Positions 47,030-58,523 of a DNA stretch of 64,000 nucleotides are shown here, in pieces; position 1 is the stretch's first letter, and each line of letters opens with the position of its first letter. The stretch lies in assembly GCF_014356525.2 (NCBI RefSeq), contig NC_052510.1:51241119-51305118 (forward strand), in the 5' to 3' direction. A program made the translations under genes and the position numbers. Source of the DNA: Nilaparvata lugens. Its lineage: Eukaryota > Arthropoda > Insecta > Hemiptera > Delphacidae. The notes beneath the pieces are model-generated. The model saw only the letters and a list, made by a program, of their open reading frames with translations. It ran no database searches and had not been told where the DNA came from.

Positions 47030-48450
47030 TTCTACTTCATCTTCCATTTTTCTGAACTCTCTCTCCCCCTCTCAATCTTTTGTTTTATCCCCACATATTC
47101 ATTTCTGAGATGAATTCTTCTTTCTTGTAAAGTTATTAACGTTCCTCAATTTCCCTTTCCAGTTCCAAATATCCTCTTCCCTGCAGAAAAATAGTGCACA
47201 GCCCAGAGGAGGACCACTTCTTGCTCTACTTCCACTCGTGGAGTTCTCAACCAATATTGCGTCTACTTTCTTCATATTTCCCTCAACATTCTCACTCCCT
47301 CGCCGCTTCTTTCCAACTCTTACACTTCGTTTCCTTTCTACTAGTAATCCTCCCAATATCCCAATATTGGTTGAACTCATAATAACCTTACAGTCTTCGC
47401 TATTTAACTTGTATCGTTCTATATTTTCATCCACTTCTCCGTTCTGCATGTCTTCTCTAACAATTTTCCAACCATAACCACAAACTGGTTCTTCATTAAT
47501 CTCTGATTCCTCCTCTCTTTCTATTTCACTTCAAATTCACTCTAGATACTTCTTGCCACTCACATTGCTTCTGATAATAGAATCCTCTCTTGGAATAGAA
47601 ATAGTTTTTTATTTCAATTAGTTTAATCCTAGATTTCAGAAATCTCCTGAAATAGAATAGAGAATCCTTTCCAATCAGTTTCTTTTTTCTCCCTTCTTTT
47701 TTTGGAAACATTTTCCTCAATCCTTGATTTTTCCTAGTCTATTACATATACCTTTTCAAATAACCCACTCACTTTTTCTCGTATTCTTTCTGTTTCTTAT
47801 ATCTATCTTTCTTCAGATTCTATCTGAATTCCTCTTGTCACTCCCATAGCTTCTGATAGTAGGTCATGCACCCTCCCCAATCAGTTTCCTTTATCCTTCT
47901 CTCTTCGAAAACATTTTCCTCAATCCTTAATTTTTCCTAGTCTATCACATTTATCTTTTCCAATAACTCACTTTTTTCTATTTTCCCAATTTCGCTATCC
48001 AAGCTACTCATTCTCTTTTTCCACCCTTGGTTTCAATCTCCCTCTCCATCTTCATATTTTCCCCCTATATACAAGTCAACTTTCTCCCCACGTTCTATCT
48101 TGTTTTATCTATCTCTCGTGTCTCTTGTTTCTCTACCATCTCCCTTCCACCCTACACTTCTTCCACATAAAAGGATTACATTCTTTCTCTTCATAGATTC
48201 CACTTCTGCCTCAACATTACTACATTTTCTTATTTCGAAAAATCGTAGTGTGTATATAATCTCTCCTACCTCTACTCCACATAAGAGTATATATTCTTTT
48301 TCTCTCACATAGCCTACTATTCCACAACTACCGCTCTTTCTCCATCTTTTTTCTATGTGCACATGGTTTTTTTCTCTTTCTCTATCACTTTTCCTAACTG
48401 CATATGTTTTTTCCTTCCTCTTCGTCAGTCTGTCAGTCAGTTGAGCATTG
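47030..48450 (-). other. 1.4-kb strand-asymmetric block, purine-rich on minus
   Basis: The plus strand is strongly pyrimidine-biased for about 1.4 kb without being a simple microsatellite. The minus strand holds consecutive purine-rich open pieces (48105-48506, 47526-47720, 47099-47449) rich in Lys, Glu and Arg but broken by stops. Within it, 47550-47790 and 47838-47975 are diverged direct repeats sharing ACATTTTCCTCAATCCTT and TTTTTCCTAGTCTAT. One reading is a decayed coding sequence for a charged, possibly coiled-coil protein, such as a LINE ORF1. No motif proves it. Confidence 0.4.
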
Positions 48451-51400
48451 CGTGAGCAGTGATGTTTCCGCGTTATTCTTTCGTGCGAAGGCAGACTGCA
48501 ATGCATTTATCTGTTCTTCTCATTTCACTAGTAAACACACCCCGCCCCAGGCTAAACGGCCATAATTGCACAGCCAGAATGCCTACAGCAGTTGCAGCGT
48601 TTCTAACGTCAGTAAACGTTTGGAAAAATCCCGTGATTTTTCTCGACTGGAGCTCAAACGTGGTATGTGGATAGAACATCCTTGTTCTTTCTCTAGCTGG
48701 CTACCAGTTGTCTCAATCCCCTCTGTTTCAAAACTGTATTGATAAATTTCATCACTACTTTCGATATACAGAGTGGACCCTAAATCACCACCTATAAGAT
48801 TATGATGCAATGGACAGATTGGGATCCAAGACTGCCAACCAATCAAACGATTGAGCTGAAAGAAGAAGATTATGATAGCCTAAACTTCATGATGGCTGGT
48901 ACACTCTATATTGAGGCCACTCTATATTGTATTCTTTTGAGGATGTGCCGGGTTCTTTAGTTATTTCTATTTCAATTCCTACTTTGGAGCAAGCAGTGAG
49001 AGAAACATTCTCTCAACACTAAAATTACTATGATGTACTATTGTACTTTATGTGAGATCATTGACTATTATTATCGTAATACAATTTTAAACTGTAGTGT
49101 GAGATCATTATATACAAGTGTGATAAATAAAGTTGTGTTTCTTCAAATACAGCCATTCAACATTCGGAGAATTGTGAACACTTTGATTAAGATAAACAGT
49201 ATTATTTATCACGTTTTTCCCTAATTGGATTTCCACAATGCATCTCTGACATAATAATTGTCGCAATAAACAAAATTCACATAAATGAGCTAGCTTTGTA
49301 CAATATTATGTTCATGTACATGCTAAGTAGTTCAATCGTTCACTAAACTCTGTCGAGTTTAGGGAATAGTGATACAATAACTAATTCTGCGTCAGGTCGA
49401 TACTCCTAAACTTGAAAACGACTATCATGAAAATTATGGCATACCATGATCGTCCTTATAGAGAATACATCGTTATCGAAACCATCATTCCTATCATGAA
49501 TTCAGAGGTTTATAATCCGTCAAATCCTTGTTGAAGAGTAGATCCACAGGTCACCCACGTTAGAGGAATTACACCTGTTAGTAATAATTGAAGAGAGTTA
49601 TTCCAGATCTCATATCAAAACAGAGCACAAAGTCAGAATAATTAATGTTTTTACTAGTATGAAGCCCCCTCAAAACAAGTATGAACAGTCTGCTGAATTA
49701 TACAGGCATTTATTACGACCAAACATTGATCTGGAAGTGCATTGGTCCGCTAAATGCATCTTGGAAATCTGGCCATCGATAGAATCAGTGTTGTTTGTTT
49801 ATTTGGTTTCTCATTACTATAATCATAGACGTTCAGCCCGGTTTCGGAATCATAATTAATTTCGTTGTCATTTTAAAGGCATAATTCATAAGACGGCTCC
49901 AACTCCCATCTTATCCGATAATGATCAAGGAGGCTATTTCTGAAGACACGAGCATTATTATGAATGAACGTAATGAAAGAGCGAAGAAATGAATACTATG
50001 CTGTTCGTTAACAGTATAATTCATTCATAATCTAGAACCTCATAAGGCAGTGGAACAAATTCGATTAGGCCAACGTGTAAGTGACTGAAATGAAACCCTC
50101 AATTATAGGTTTCAAGGTACTATAATTAAATAACAGTTGACTGGACATAAATAACTCTGAGCTTAATTTTCTCTATCTCTGTTTGGTTCTTTTATTCATA
50201 TCATTGCGTTTCATTCTATCGCCCACAATCACAGTTTGAGAAACAAAAGGTCTTCATTACTTCCATTAGTTATGTTACAATGATCCATTATGTTTAACAT
50301 GAATAAATATAATAAAGAATATACAGACTCCATCAAAATCTCGCTGGAGATGTATTCATTATATTATATTCCTTCAATATTCTCGATCTGATAATATTAG
50401 ATGTTAATGAAGCATGTTATTCTTTATTAAAATCTGAGAGAGACTATTTTTGTCCCAAGCCTGTTGTTGTTTCATTCTTATTATATTTATATGGTGTGCA
50501 ATTGTATTCGCAAATACAATAAAACGTGGAAATCTTCATAGAATGTGTAAATGTTTCTTGTGGAAGAAACACAATAAAACTAAGTGAATAAATAAATAAA
50601 GGATGATCTTAGATAAAAGATCTTGACATATTTCGGGATATAGTAGTCTACTTGAAATTATATAAAATTACTGAGGAGGGAGAGAGAGTGGGCCAAAAAC
50701 CAATAAACCTCGAAAAGTGGACTACTTTCGAGATTACTACAACATAAGCGTTGTGAATCAATGATCTAGACAATCTAGAGTATTTATTAATTTTGTTTAC
50801 AAAAGTTTTACATGATTTTCATAATTCCCGATTTATAACATGAGTTGTATAGAGAATAGATATACTGCAATGAAATTTGTTTCCATGGGAGAAAATATAT
50901 TGGATGGTAATATACTACTCTCATTTTAGCTGAACAATTTTTTGGTACAATCGAATAGTTTTATTGAGCTGTATTCTATTTACGCTTTGTTCCTCTCAGA
51001 TTTCTAGAGGATTCTTACAATAAAAATGTTGTATGAGAGTGAAAGTTCCAGGGCCGAGGGAAGTATTACATCTCAACTGAGAAAATGGGTGGACACTCTG
51101 AAGTGATTTCTTATGTTTTCTCTCTCTGTCTTTCTCTCCTCCCTAGATGGACTACTGTTTTTCTCTTAGTCACTCCATAGAATGGATATGTAGGCATCGA
51201 CTCAGCCCTCTCACCATAGACTCTGGCACAGAGCGATTCCTATTCATTCGATCCGCTAAGGAATGGCTTAAAATACCCAATTTAGATTCTGTGATCTCCG
51301 AATAACCCAGAAATGCGTAGGCGAAAAAAGCCTGCTGAGACTGATGAACGGTCTGCGGCCTTCCTCTGATATTTTACATTGGCAAATAACTCATGTGAAT

Positions 51401-52200
51401 GCGCTTTCACAACGATGTTTGTTTTTATACATGTCTTCATATAAATAAATCCGCCCAATGCCTCCAATTCAATCTATTAGGACAAGAGTAAACATTTTTA
51501 TAGGCCGGTTAGGATGCCATCTCATTGGCAATGATATGCATCAAGTTTTTTCCAAATGTTTGATTTCAAAACCAACTCAGCTTGTAAAGGAACAAACCAT
51601 AGGCCCATTCGAGAAAATTGATTTGACAAGACTCATGTCTCGATTTCACTATTCAATCTTCCACCTGCCTTGGTATAATTTCCTATTCCTACAACTCAAT
51701 TCGACCGGATCAGAGTGACTTAATTATGCGTTCCTCAACAAATCTATTATTGATAGTGACTATTTTTAGTGGTAGTTTTCTCTATACAGTGGGTGTCTGC
51801 ATTCTGTTTTCACAGTGAATGATATAAGTGACACAAGCTTGTAGCACAAGTTCTAATTCAAAACACTATTTTTCATCGGTCAAATTCGAATAGAATAATA
51901 AACTCCAAACATTTGGAAATTAGTACAGGAGTTAGCATCGAGGAAATCAAATATCTTTAACTTCGATTGAATTTCAAAAGCAAATTTCTCCGTTTTGAGA
52001 TTAACCGGGTTATTGCTGGGCTAAACTAATGCCATGTACCTACAAAACTTACCAAATAATTCAGCAATTTAAAGCAAAATTTCAGTAATCTAAAGCAAAC
52101 CAAATAATAATTGACGTAAATTATAATTCTCAGTATTACAAGCTGTTACTGGAGAATGCAGTCTTCAATCCAAGATTCATGAATTCTTATACATTTATAA
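48451..52200. other. Unique sequence, no confident gene
   Basis: 48460-48680 is less AT-rich and open on both strands. At 51147-51305 a 52-codon frame starts immediately after a strong polypyrimidine tract and AG (51125-51146), but the product is unknown. No transposon recognised. Confidence 0.35.
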
Positions 52201-52359
52201 AGGTGCGTACAGATATACGCGCCGCGAACATGAGCAATTCACTTTTAATCAGCTGATGCCAAGCTTTTTATATCTGTATTTTACCGTTTCTGTAAAAATA
52301 CAGATATAGTCAGCTGAGTAAAAGTGAATTGTTCGCGGCGCGTATATCTGTACGCACCT
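52201..52359. mobile_element. 159-bp MITE with GGTGCGTACAG arms
   Basis: Near-perfect inverted repeats start AGGTGCGTACAGATATACGC and end GCGTATATCTGTACGCACCT. The GCGCCGCGAACA region and the AATTCACTTTTA and CAGCTGA words also pair. No coding and no clear target duplication. It is 280 bp downstream of the candidate coding exon (in its transcriptional direction). Confidence 0.85.
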
Positions 52360-52637
52360 CAAGATAAAGTGGGTGTTTAAATATCGACACAATATTATTA
52401 ACTGGAGACTCCCCGACCTATCAAATTCCGGTTTTGAATGGTTTTTTATTATACAAAAAATGTGGATGATGAATATTGTTGTAACATGTGCTATGAATTA
52501 TCAAGAGATCTTCCTTTTAAGGTATGAAGAAACAGTATCATCAGATGACCTTGGTGAAGTTTGAAGTGAGAGCAATGATATTGTTAAAACAATAATACAC
52601 AGCACTGTGAGCATGCAATTTGCAGGTAACCACTCAC

Positions 52638-52796
52638 CTCGTAGAAATAGAAATTGTTTATTTCAGGTTGAGTGGGAGAGGCGAGAAGAATATCCGTTAT
52701 GTTGTAATTTGAGGTTGCCAGTTCCGTAGTAATGAACTCTGATATCGACATCATTGTTGTGGTTTCCTGCAACTCCAGCAGATTCGCTCCCGCCAT
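52638..52796 (-). CDS. Candidate first coding exon of a neuropeptide GPCR (CCAP receptor-like)
   Basis: The start codon at 52796 lies in good context (CATCATCATGGCGGG). It opens a 53-codon frame that ends exactly at a consensus phase-0 donor, GAG|GTGAGTGG. The peptide is Thr/Asn-rich, has no signal peptide or membrane segment, carries one N-glycosylation sequon (NIT, residues 32-34) and ends EINNFYFYE. An unprocessed extracellular N-terminus of this length, cut just before TM1, is usual for class A GPCRs. The FYFYE end resembles my memory of insect CCAP receptors, where TEQF and TM1 follow. CCAP receptors signal from neurons and ecdysis circuits at the plasma membrane. No TM exon was found downstream in the window, so the identity is inference. 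It could be another secreted or membrane protein, or a chance frame. Confidence 0.5.
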
Positions 52797-53095
52797 GATG
52801 ATGTACTCAACTTATGGTTCTGCTCGAGCTTTATTAGCCTTCCTAGCTCACCGAGTTCATCTTAATGGCATACAAATAATGCTTTTCATCACACTGGAAA
52901 GCGCGCAAATGCTTCCAAGTAGACTTCTCCATTATCACCCATTCATTCCGCAGACTCTTCATCTCTCTTCATTCTGCCTGAACTGTTCATCATTCTCACA
53001 AATTTGCTTTCCTCAAGATTCTACGCGAGGTTGAAGGAAACTGTTCAGTTCAAGTAACTTGTTGCCGCCATATTGTGCCAGAGCTCGTCGTACAC
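52797..53095 (-). other. Candidate 5' UTR part of the same exon
   Basis: On the minus strand TTTGTTTCAG precedes GTGTACGACG, a good acceptor with the exon starting at 53095. The following 299 bp contain a very short upstream frame (MAATSYLN) and other stops before the start codon at 52796. An upstream noncoding exon would be needed; I could not place it. Confidence 0.35.
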
Positions 53096-53429
53096 CTGAA
53101 ACAAATTTAGAACTCATTTTAAAAACTTTCTCATTTCAATTCGCAAGGACTCCCCCTTCCACAGCTTATGAAGATGAAAAAAATGAAGAATGATTGTTCT
53201 ATAATATGGCACAAATTGACCCCATGTATTAATCAAATTGAATACATAAATAACATGTAATGTATCGAAATCAAAATAGGTTGAATTTGAAAAATGGAAG
53301 GAACAGGTCTATTTCTGGTAGACCCCAGATTATGTTGATGAATTATTCAGATAATATCGGGGGACTGAGTTTTGCTATGGATTGTGAAAGCATAGAAAAT
53401 TTGTAACGAAAGATTGAATTTATAGTTTA

Positions 53430-54098
53430 TAAATTTATTTATTCATTTTCTCAGTCGTAAAATTATTTTCACAGTTATATGACGAGGCACAACAGGCTTA
53501 TGCCCAAAACTGTCCCTTTTCAAATTTATACTACGGTCTAAATCAAAATCTAGGTTAAGCTACTATCACTCATCAAAATAACAATTCATTCACACTTCAA
53601 AAAACAAACGCATCATCAATTACAAATAGATGTACTATGATTTCCATTTAGAATGATACTATGTTTACTACAATATTTGTTTATATACTATTGTACTATT
53701 CTACACTAACAGCATATAGTTACTATTTTGGACTTTCTGAAGAAAACATGTTTTCTAAAAAAAGATAAATAAACAAAAATAATTTTTCTAGCTGGATTAT
53801 TTTTCTCGTGAGATCAGCTGAGGAATAACTCACACATGCACTCGCTCACTCATTTCCATTACGGTAGCGACAGACGACAAAAATTCCAGCTGTTTTTCCA
53901 AGGACGTATTTATCCTTTCAATGTCCTTCAGCGATTTATCCAAGGGTTGAGACCTAGTGCAATCGAATTTTCATATCATAAACCTACTTTGTCCCAAATT
54001 TCGTAAGAATCGTTAGAGCCGTTTTCGAGATCCGGTCACATACAGATATATAAACATCTAAACATATAAACATAAATTTCTCGTAGAATAGTATAGGA
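53430..54098 (-). mobile_element. Helitron copy 3, diverged, 3' end lost
   Basis: On the minus strand it begins TCCTATACTATTCTACGAGA (54098) and matches copies 1 and 2 through the segment CGTTAGAGCCGTTTTCGAGA (plus). The CCCAAAACTGT word near the other end is also shared. The hairpin and CTAG terminus are not recognisable, so the left border is approximate. Confidence 0.65.
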
Positions 54099-55625
54099 AG
54101 GATAGGATAACGCTAAAAACTCTCATGTTTGCGGTATCGAAATCATAATAATTTAAATTTCCAAAATGAAAGGAGCAGGCTTATGACTAGAAGATTCCAG
54201 AATATTTTGATGAATTATTGGTTAATATGGAGCTGAAAACTCTCTTGTATGCTGTTCATAAATAAATGTTTTCTTGTGAATCTAGAGAGAAACTACAGGA
54301 GCTGAGTTGCAAAAAATAAAACTGAAGCGGAAGGGTGGTAAAGAAATTGGAGTAGTATCAAGAGAAATATGATAGTAAAAAGTGCGATCGTTTTCAAATC
54401 ATTGACCGAACAATTGAACGAGAATATTCCATGATGTAACTTTTTTCAGCGAATTAATTGTTTTTTGAATGGAATAGAACCCAATGAAGAACTCATTTCA
54501 AGCATTTTGGACGTATTTTGTATTTTTCACGTTACTATCAATGAAGGGAACACATTCAGTGAGATTGAGAAAGTACCATCTTTTCAATGGAATTTTAAAA
54601 ATAAATAGACGTTGTAATTTATTTATTACAACGGTTTCAGCTCACATTCTGGAAACACCACGAACTATATCCCTTTTACTATCATCTTCCCAATAGCTAC
54701 TTCCCTGTTCTCAGTAATATAACAATAAACATCTAAGCTTGCTCTCATAAGCTGCTTGTCATTATTGAGCTTCTTGGAACTTAGATATTCTGATACTTCA
54801 AATTCCAACACATTCATGAGAATCTCAATTCGCTACTTAAGATCTATGTTTGTCTCAGGCACAACTCCCACACATTGCTTATTCTATGAGACATGACACA
54901 ATTATTCTATTTGGAGACGCATCCTTTTGTCAAAGTTACGATCTGTATTAGCGGTAAGTTTCTATCTTCCATATGCTTTTCTCTGAAATTTCATTGCTCT
55001 CACTACTGCTGGAAGCCATTTGTAGAAAGCTTTAAACTGCTTCGTGGAATCAATATTTTCAATCTTATTTCGAAATAGTCAACATCCGGAATTTCAATAC
55101 GTTCCAGACTTTTTATGCCATCCATGTGTCCAAGTAGCTTGAATTCGAATTTATTTTAGTTTTACGACAAAATCTTCCCATCGATAATACGTATTTGAGG
55201 TTGCGAAACCCCTGAAAATATTTCTAAGATATTCATCCGCTGCCCAATCGCAGTAAAGTTTATTTATTCAAGTAGTTCACTTTCAGCAAGGAATAAGACG
55301 CCTACTAATTACTACCAAGTGAACTGTATCACATAAATATAATTATGATACATATATATCATTAGTTACAAGAGACCAAAAAGTAATGACAAAATAATAA
55401 TAATCCAACATTTCCATTCTAAGAAATAGATTTTATTCTTTTAGATCAACCCTTATTCTTGATCAACACTTATCCTACTTTGAAAATACATGAATATAAT
55501 ACGTAGGTGTATTACTTCCACTTTCCTGCCAAAATTAAGATACTCGTGTATGAAGTATGATTCATCAATTCATAGGTACTAGTGATTTCCTAGTTAACAT
55601 ACCACATTCTGTACGCTATAAGAGA
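54099..55625. other. AT-rich unique sequence
   Basis: No supported gene. A donor-like GCGGTAAGTTTC at 54950 follows an open stretch, but no acceptor-defined exon could be argued. Confidence 0.4.
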
Positions 55626-55633
55626 CTAGTATC

Positions 55634-55876
55634 ATGGTAAAAGGCGTTCATGTCGCAACTTTTACTGTTATCTGAAGCTGATTACTGTTGACTATTGTGA
55701 ATTTTTACTGTTTTGTTGGGGTGAGAGTATATGAACGGCACAATTTGAGAGACTACCAGCGTCACACAGCTGCATGGGAAAGAGCTACGTGAACTATCGG
55801 CTTGAGATAACAGTAAAAGTTGCGACATAAACGCCCTATACCATGCGATATCTACTTATGCTATCGTTTCTCTATG
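55634..55876. mobile_element. MITE related to 39536-39818, left end shortened
   Basis: Shares AACTTTTACTGTT, TATGAACGGCACAAT and the right arm TAAACGCCCTATACCATG...TTTCTCTATG with the 39.5-kb element. The left arm lacks the outer 30 bp or so. CTAGTATC occurs directly on both sides (55626-55633 and 55877-55884), which may be a target duplication or coincidence. Confidence 0.75.
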
Positions 55877-55884
55877 CTAGTATC

Positions 55885-57236
55885 TTCAACAGAAAATATG
55901 AATTATTTGTGGCAGCGAAGAGTTAAATGTTATTGAGCTGTTATTGGATATTTGTGAAAATTATTTATCATTAGGAAAAATGTCAGGTTGAAGTATTGTA
56001 TGTCATCATTCATATTCACCCATTCTAGTAAGTACAGATAGATTATGGTTTTATCTATGATCTCCATTCATACCTAATTCACAATTTCCATGACAATTGA
56101 TTCGGAATGGTGATAGTAGGTGATAAGCAAGCGGCCGGGTACAATTCATTCAAGGTTAATGGTTTGTGTGTCGTTCGCTTTTCTTCTCATTCATGAGGTG
56201 GGTGCCGGTCAGGTGTATTGGAGGGCGCGGAGGGGCGAGGACGGGGCAGCCATTACCCCCGAACAAAGCGTGATCTCTTCCGTTTGGCGAGGCAATGCCA
56301 TACTCGCTCCACTCGCCTTCGGCTCACCGCCAGGCGGCAGAAGGGCTTCCTTTTCACTTGATGGCCATCTCGCCTTTAATCAAATCAATACAGGCGTCCA
56401 TTCTTCGTCTCAGCCATCAACCCCACACTTCAAGCAAACACATCCCCGCCAGTTCTCATGATGTTTACCTTTTTCCTTCGCTTTTAGCTGTGATGCATTC
56501 TTTTGCGACCGAACCACCCTCGTGGCATGACATTGCAAAGTAAATCTTTGTCAACATCCACACTGACATAAGGCAAACTCTATTATTATTTTTCTGCCAA
56601 GGCTGGAACACTCAGCCCGTAGTCCGTCGGAATCCTTTCAAACGATCGACTATATTAGTTGTTTTCTTTGTCAGTGTTCTCAATTGGCACCCACGCAAAT
56701 AATGGTTGGAAGCAAGGTCAATTCCTGAAAGAGATGCAAACAAATTATCGACTTGAATATTCTTGTAACGAGGCAATGGATGGTGGAAATTAGAAGTCTG
56801 ATTTGAAAACGTGAGGAACTGTTGTGGTAGAACACTTCACTGAAATGGTGAATCGATCGAATCCATATCCCAATCTAGCGTTCTGACTTGTGGGCAGTTG
56901 GAAGTTTCTCATTTTCAGTGTTATTCCTATTTTTAAATTTCTATTGGAAAGGATTGAGGATAGAAACTGACCAAAATGAATGAAATCAATCAGTATCACA
57001 AAAGAAGAGAGAAAATAAGAACCGACGTTTCCTCTAAGGTAACGTATTAATAAGGAGGTTAGTAAAGTACAACATACTTATTGTATTTTTTCTTTAGGGC
57101 TACTTTTGTGACGAAATAATTTAAAAAGGGTACTCAGATTTATATTTTTATTTATAAAACATATTTATTGCTTAATCAGGTAAAACTCTACCTGTTGAGA
57201 GATCAGTAAATCTCGATCAACTGGAGCCAGTCACAT
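55885..57236. other. Unique sequence around a GC-rich block
   Basis: Mostly AT-rich apart from the block at 56150-56470 listed separately. The minus-strand frame 56790-56999 shows no motif. Confidence 0.4.
56150..56470. promoter_or_regulatory. GC- and CpG-rich block, candidate promoter or conserved element
   Basis: The richest GC and CpG block in the window (GGAGGGCGCGGAGGGGCGAG at 56210), surrounded by AT-rich DNA. It contains GAACAAAGCG (56261), a SOX-type word, and two overlapping plus-strand frames (56120-56461 and 56295-56543) without known domains. It lies about 3 kb upstream of the minus-strand exon at 53095 and could hold its promoter or first exon. That link is inference. Confidence 0.3.
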
Positions 57237-57326
57237 ACACATCGATTATCGTACTTTCGATTTTTTGCCGTCCTTAAGAATCCTATCAGATTGAACAGAA
57301 CTTGACTAACATCATCTGTTTGACAT
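57237..57326. mobile_element. Half copy of the CCGTCC-core foldback
   Basis: ACACATCGATTATCGTACTT, TTTTTTGCCGTCCTTA and CTATCAGATTGAACAGAACT follow the order seen in the inverse of the right arm at 10800-10954. The partner arm is missing here. Confidence 0.55.
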
Positions 57327-57686
57327 AGTTCATGGGTCAAACATATCAGTAATACATAGTCTCTATTCTTCAAATAAAATCGAATATATCCATTATTTGC
57401 TGATACGATCTTAACTTAATTGTTTTGATATGATCACTAGAATTCTAAATTTAAAACCTGATCATATAATTTCAGTTTATTAAAAAAATCAGGGAAGGAG
57501 AAGAGGATCCTTGATGACAGTAATTCTGATAATCATATTTATTGGTATAGTCCGCATCTTATCTCCTCATTTCTCTCTATATATTTCACAATTTTCAATT
57601 CTCATATCAATCAGCTACTTTTTAACATGTTATCTGAACAATAGTAAGACTATTGGGGGTTCCTGTCATGATTAGATTCCCTAAAG
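57327..57686. other. AT-rich unique sequence
   Basis: Nothing recognised. Confidence 0.4.
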
Positions 57687-57851
57687 CTGCGTTTACACCA
57701 AAGTTATTAACAAAATGTTTTTTTTTTGTCCTTATAGATTCTATTAGATTGAACATAACTTATCATACACATGAAGTGCTCCGTTTAATCTGATAGAATC
57801 TACAAGGACGGAAAAATAAAAATGTTGTTAATAACTTTGGTGTAAACGCAG
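57687..57851. mobile_element. 165-bp MITE with CTGCGTTTACACC arms
   Basis: CTGCGTTTACACCAAAGTTA on the left is inverted exactly as TAACTTTGGTGTAAACGCAG on the right. The inner core TCCTTATAGATTCTATTAGA / TCTGATAGAATCTACAAGGA is shared with the 10.8- and 57.2-kb elements. No coding. The flanking TAAAG and TTAAG may be a decayed target duplication. Confidence 0.85.
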
Positions 57852-58397
57852 ATTAAGAGTTTTTAAGTTGAAAGTTTGAAAAATAAGGAACGCAGCTTCA
57901 ACGAATCTCATATTTCATTTTCAAATCCAGTCTCATAGGATTTGATTTCTAGTGATTTAAACGTATGTATTAACAGGTATTAACTTTTTGGTGAAGGCTA
58001 CTCTCATTTATCAGGAAATGGAAATCCAAGTACCCTTCATTAAAAACTTCCAATCACATGTTTCAAAATCTTATACTCTGTCCAAACAGGCATGAGCTCT
58101 GAAGGATTAGGCCAACCCTCCTACTACTCACACACACACAAGCGCAGTCTCCTTTTGTGTGTTTGTGAGTGAAGAGACGGTCTGCCTACCTGTATACTAC
58201 TTAGTATACATAGTATATCAATGGCGCAGGAAGTCCGAGCATGTGTGCCTGCGCGTGGGGGAGCGAGGGTTGGCTTAATCTTTCAGGGCTCAAGGCAGTT
58301 TGGACAGACTATAGTGCCAGTGGCAAACTCACTTGAAAATGGCACCAAGACGTTGAAACATGTTGTGATTGGAAGTTTTATTTCTAATAAAGGGTAC
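57852..58397. other. Unique sequence with a short CA tract
   Basis: A CACACACACACA tract lies at 58128-58139. The frame 58221-58424 has no recognised domain. Confidence 0.4.
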
Positions 58398-58523
58398 TTA
58401 AATTTCTGTTTTATGATGTATTAACAGGTAATATGAAATGATGAAGTTTCAATACAAATCTTAAATTTCTATTCTATGATGTATCAACAGGCAATATGAA
58501 ATGATGAAGTTTCAATACAAGTG
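58398..58523. repeat. Tandem duplication, 63-bp period
   Basis: Two adjacent units share ATATGAAATGATGAAGTTTC and differ by a handful of substitutions. Confidence 0.9.

Noticed and set aside
53021..53040. Minus-strand TEQF codons as the expected continuation of the GPCR exon
   Set aside because: They lie upstream of the start codon and are not followed by a transmembrane sequence; coincidence.
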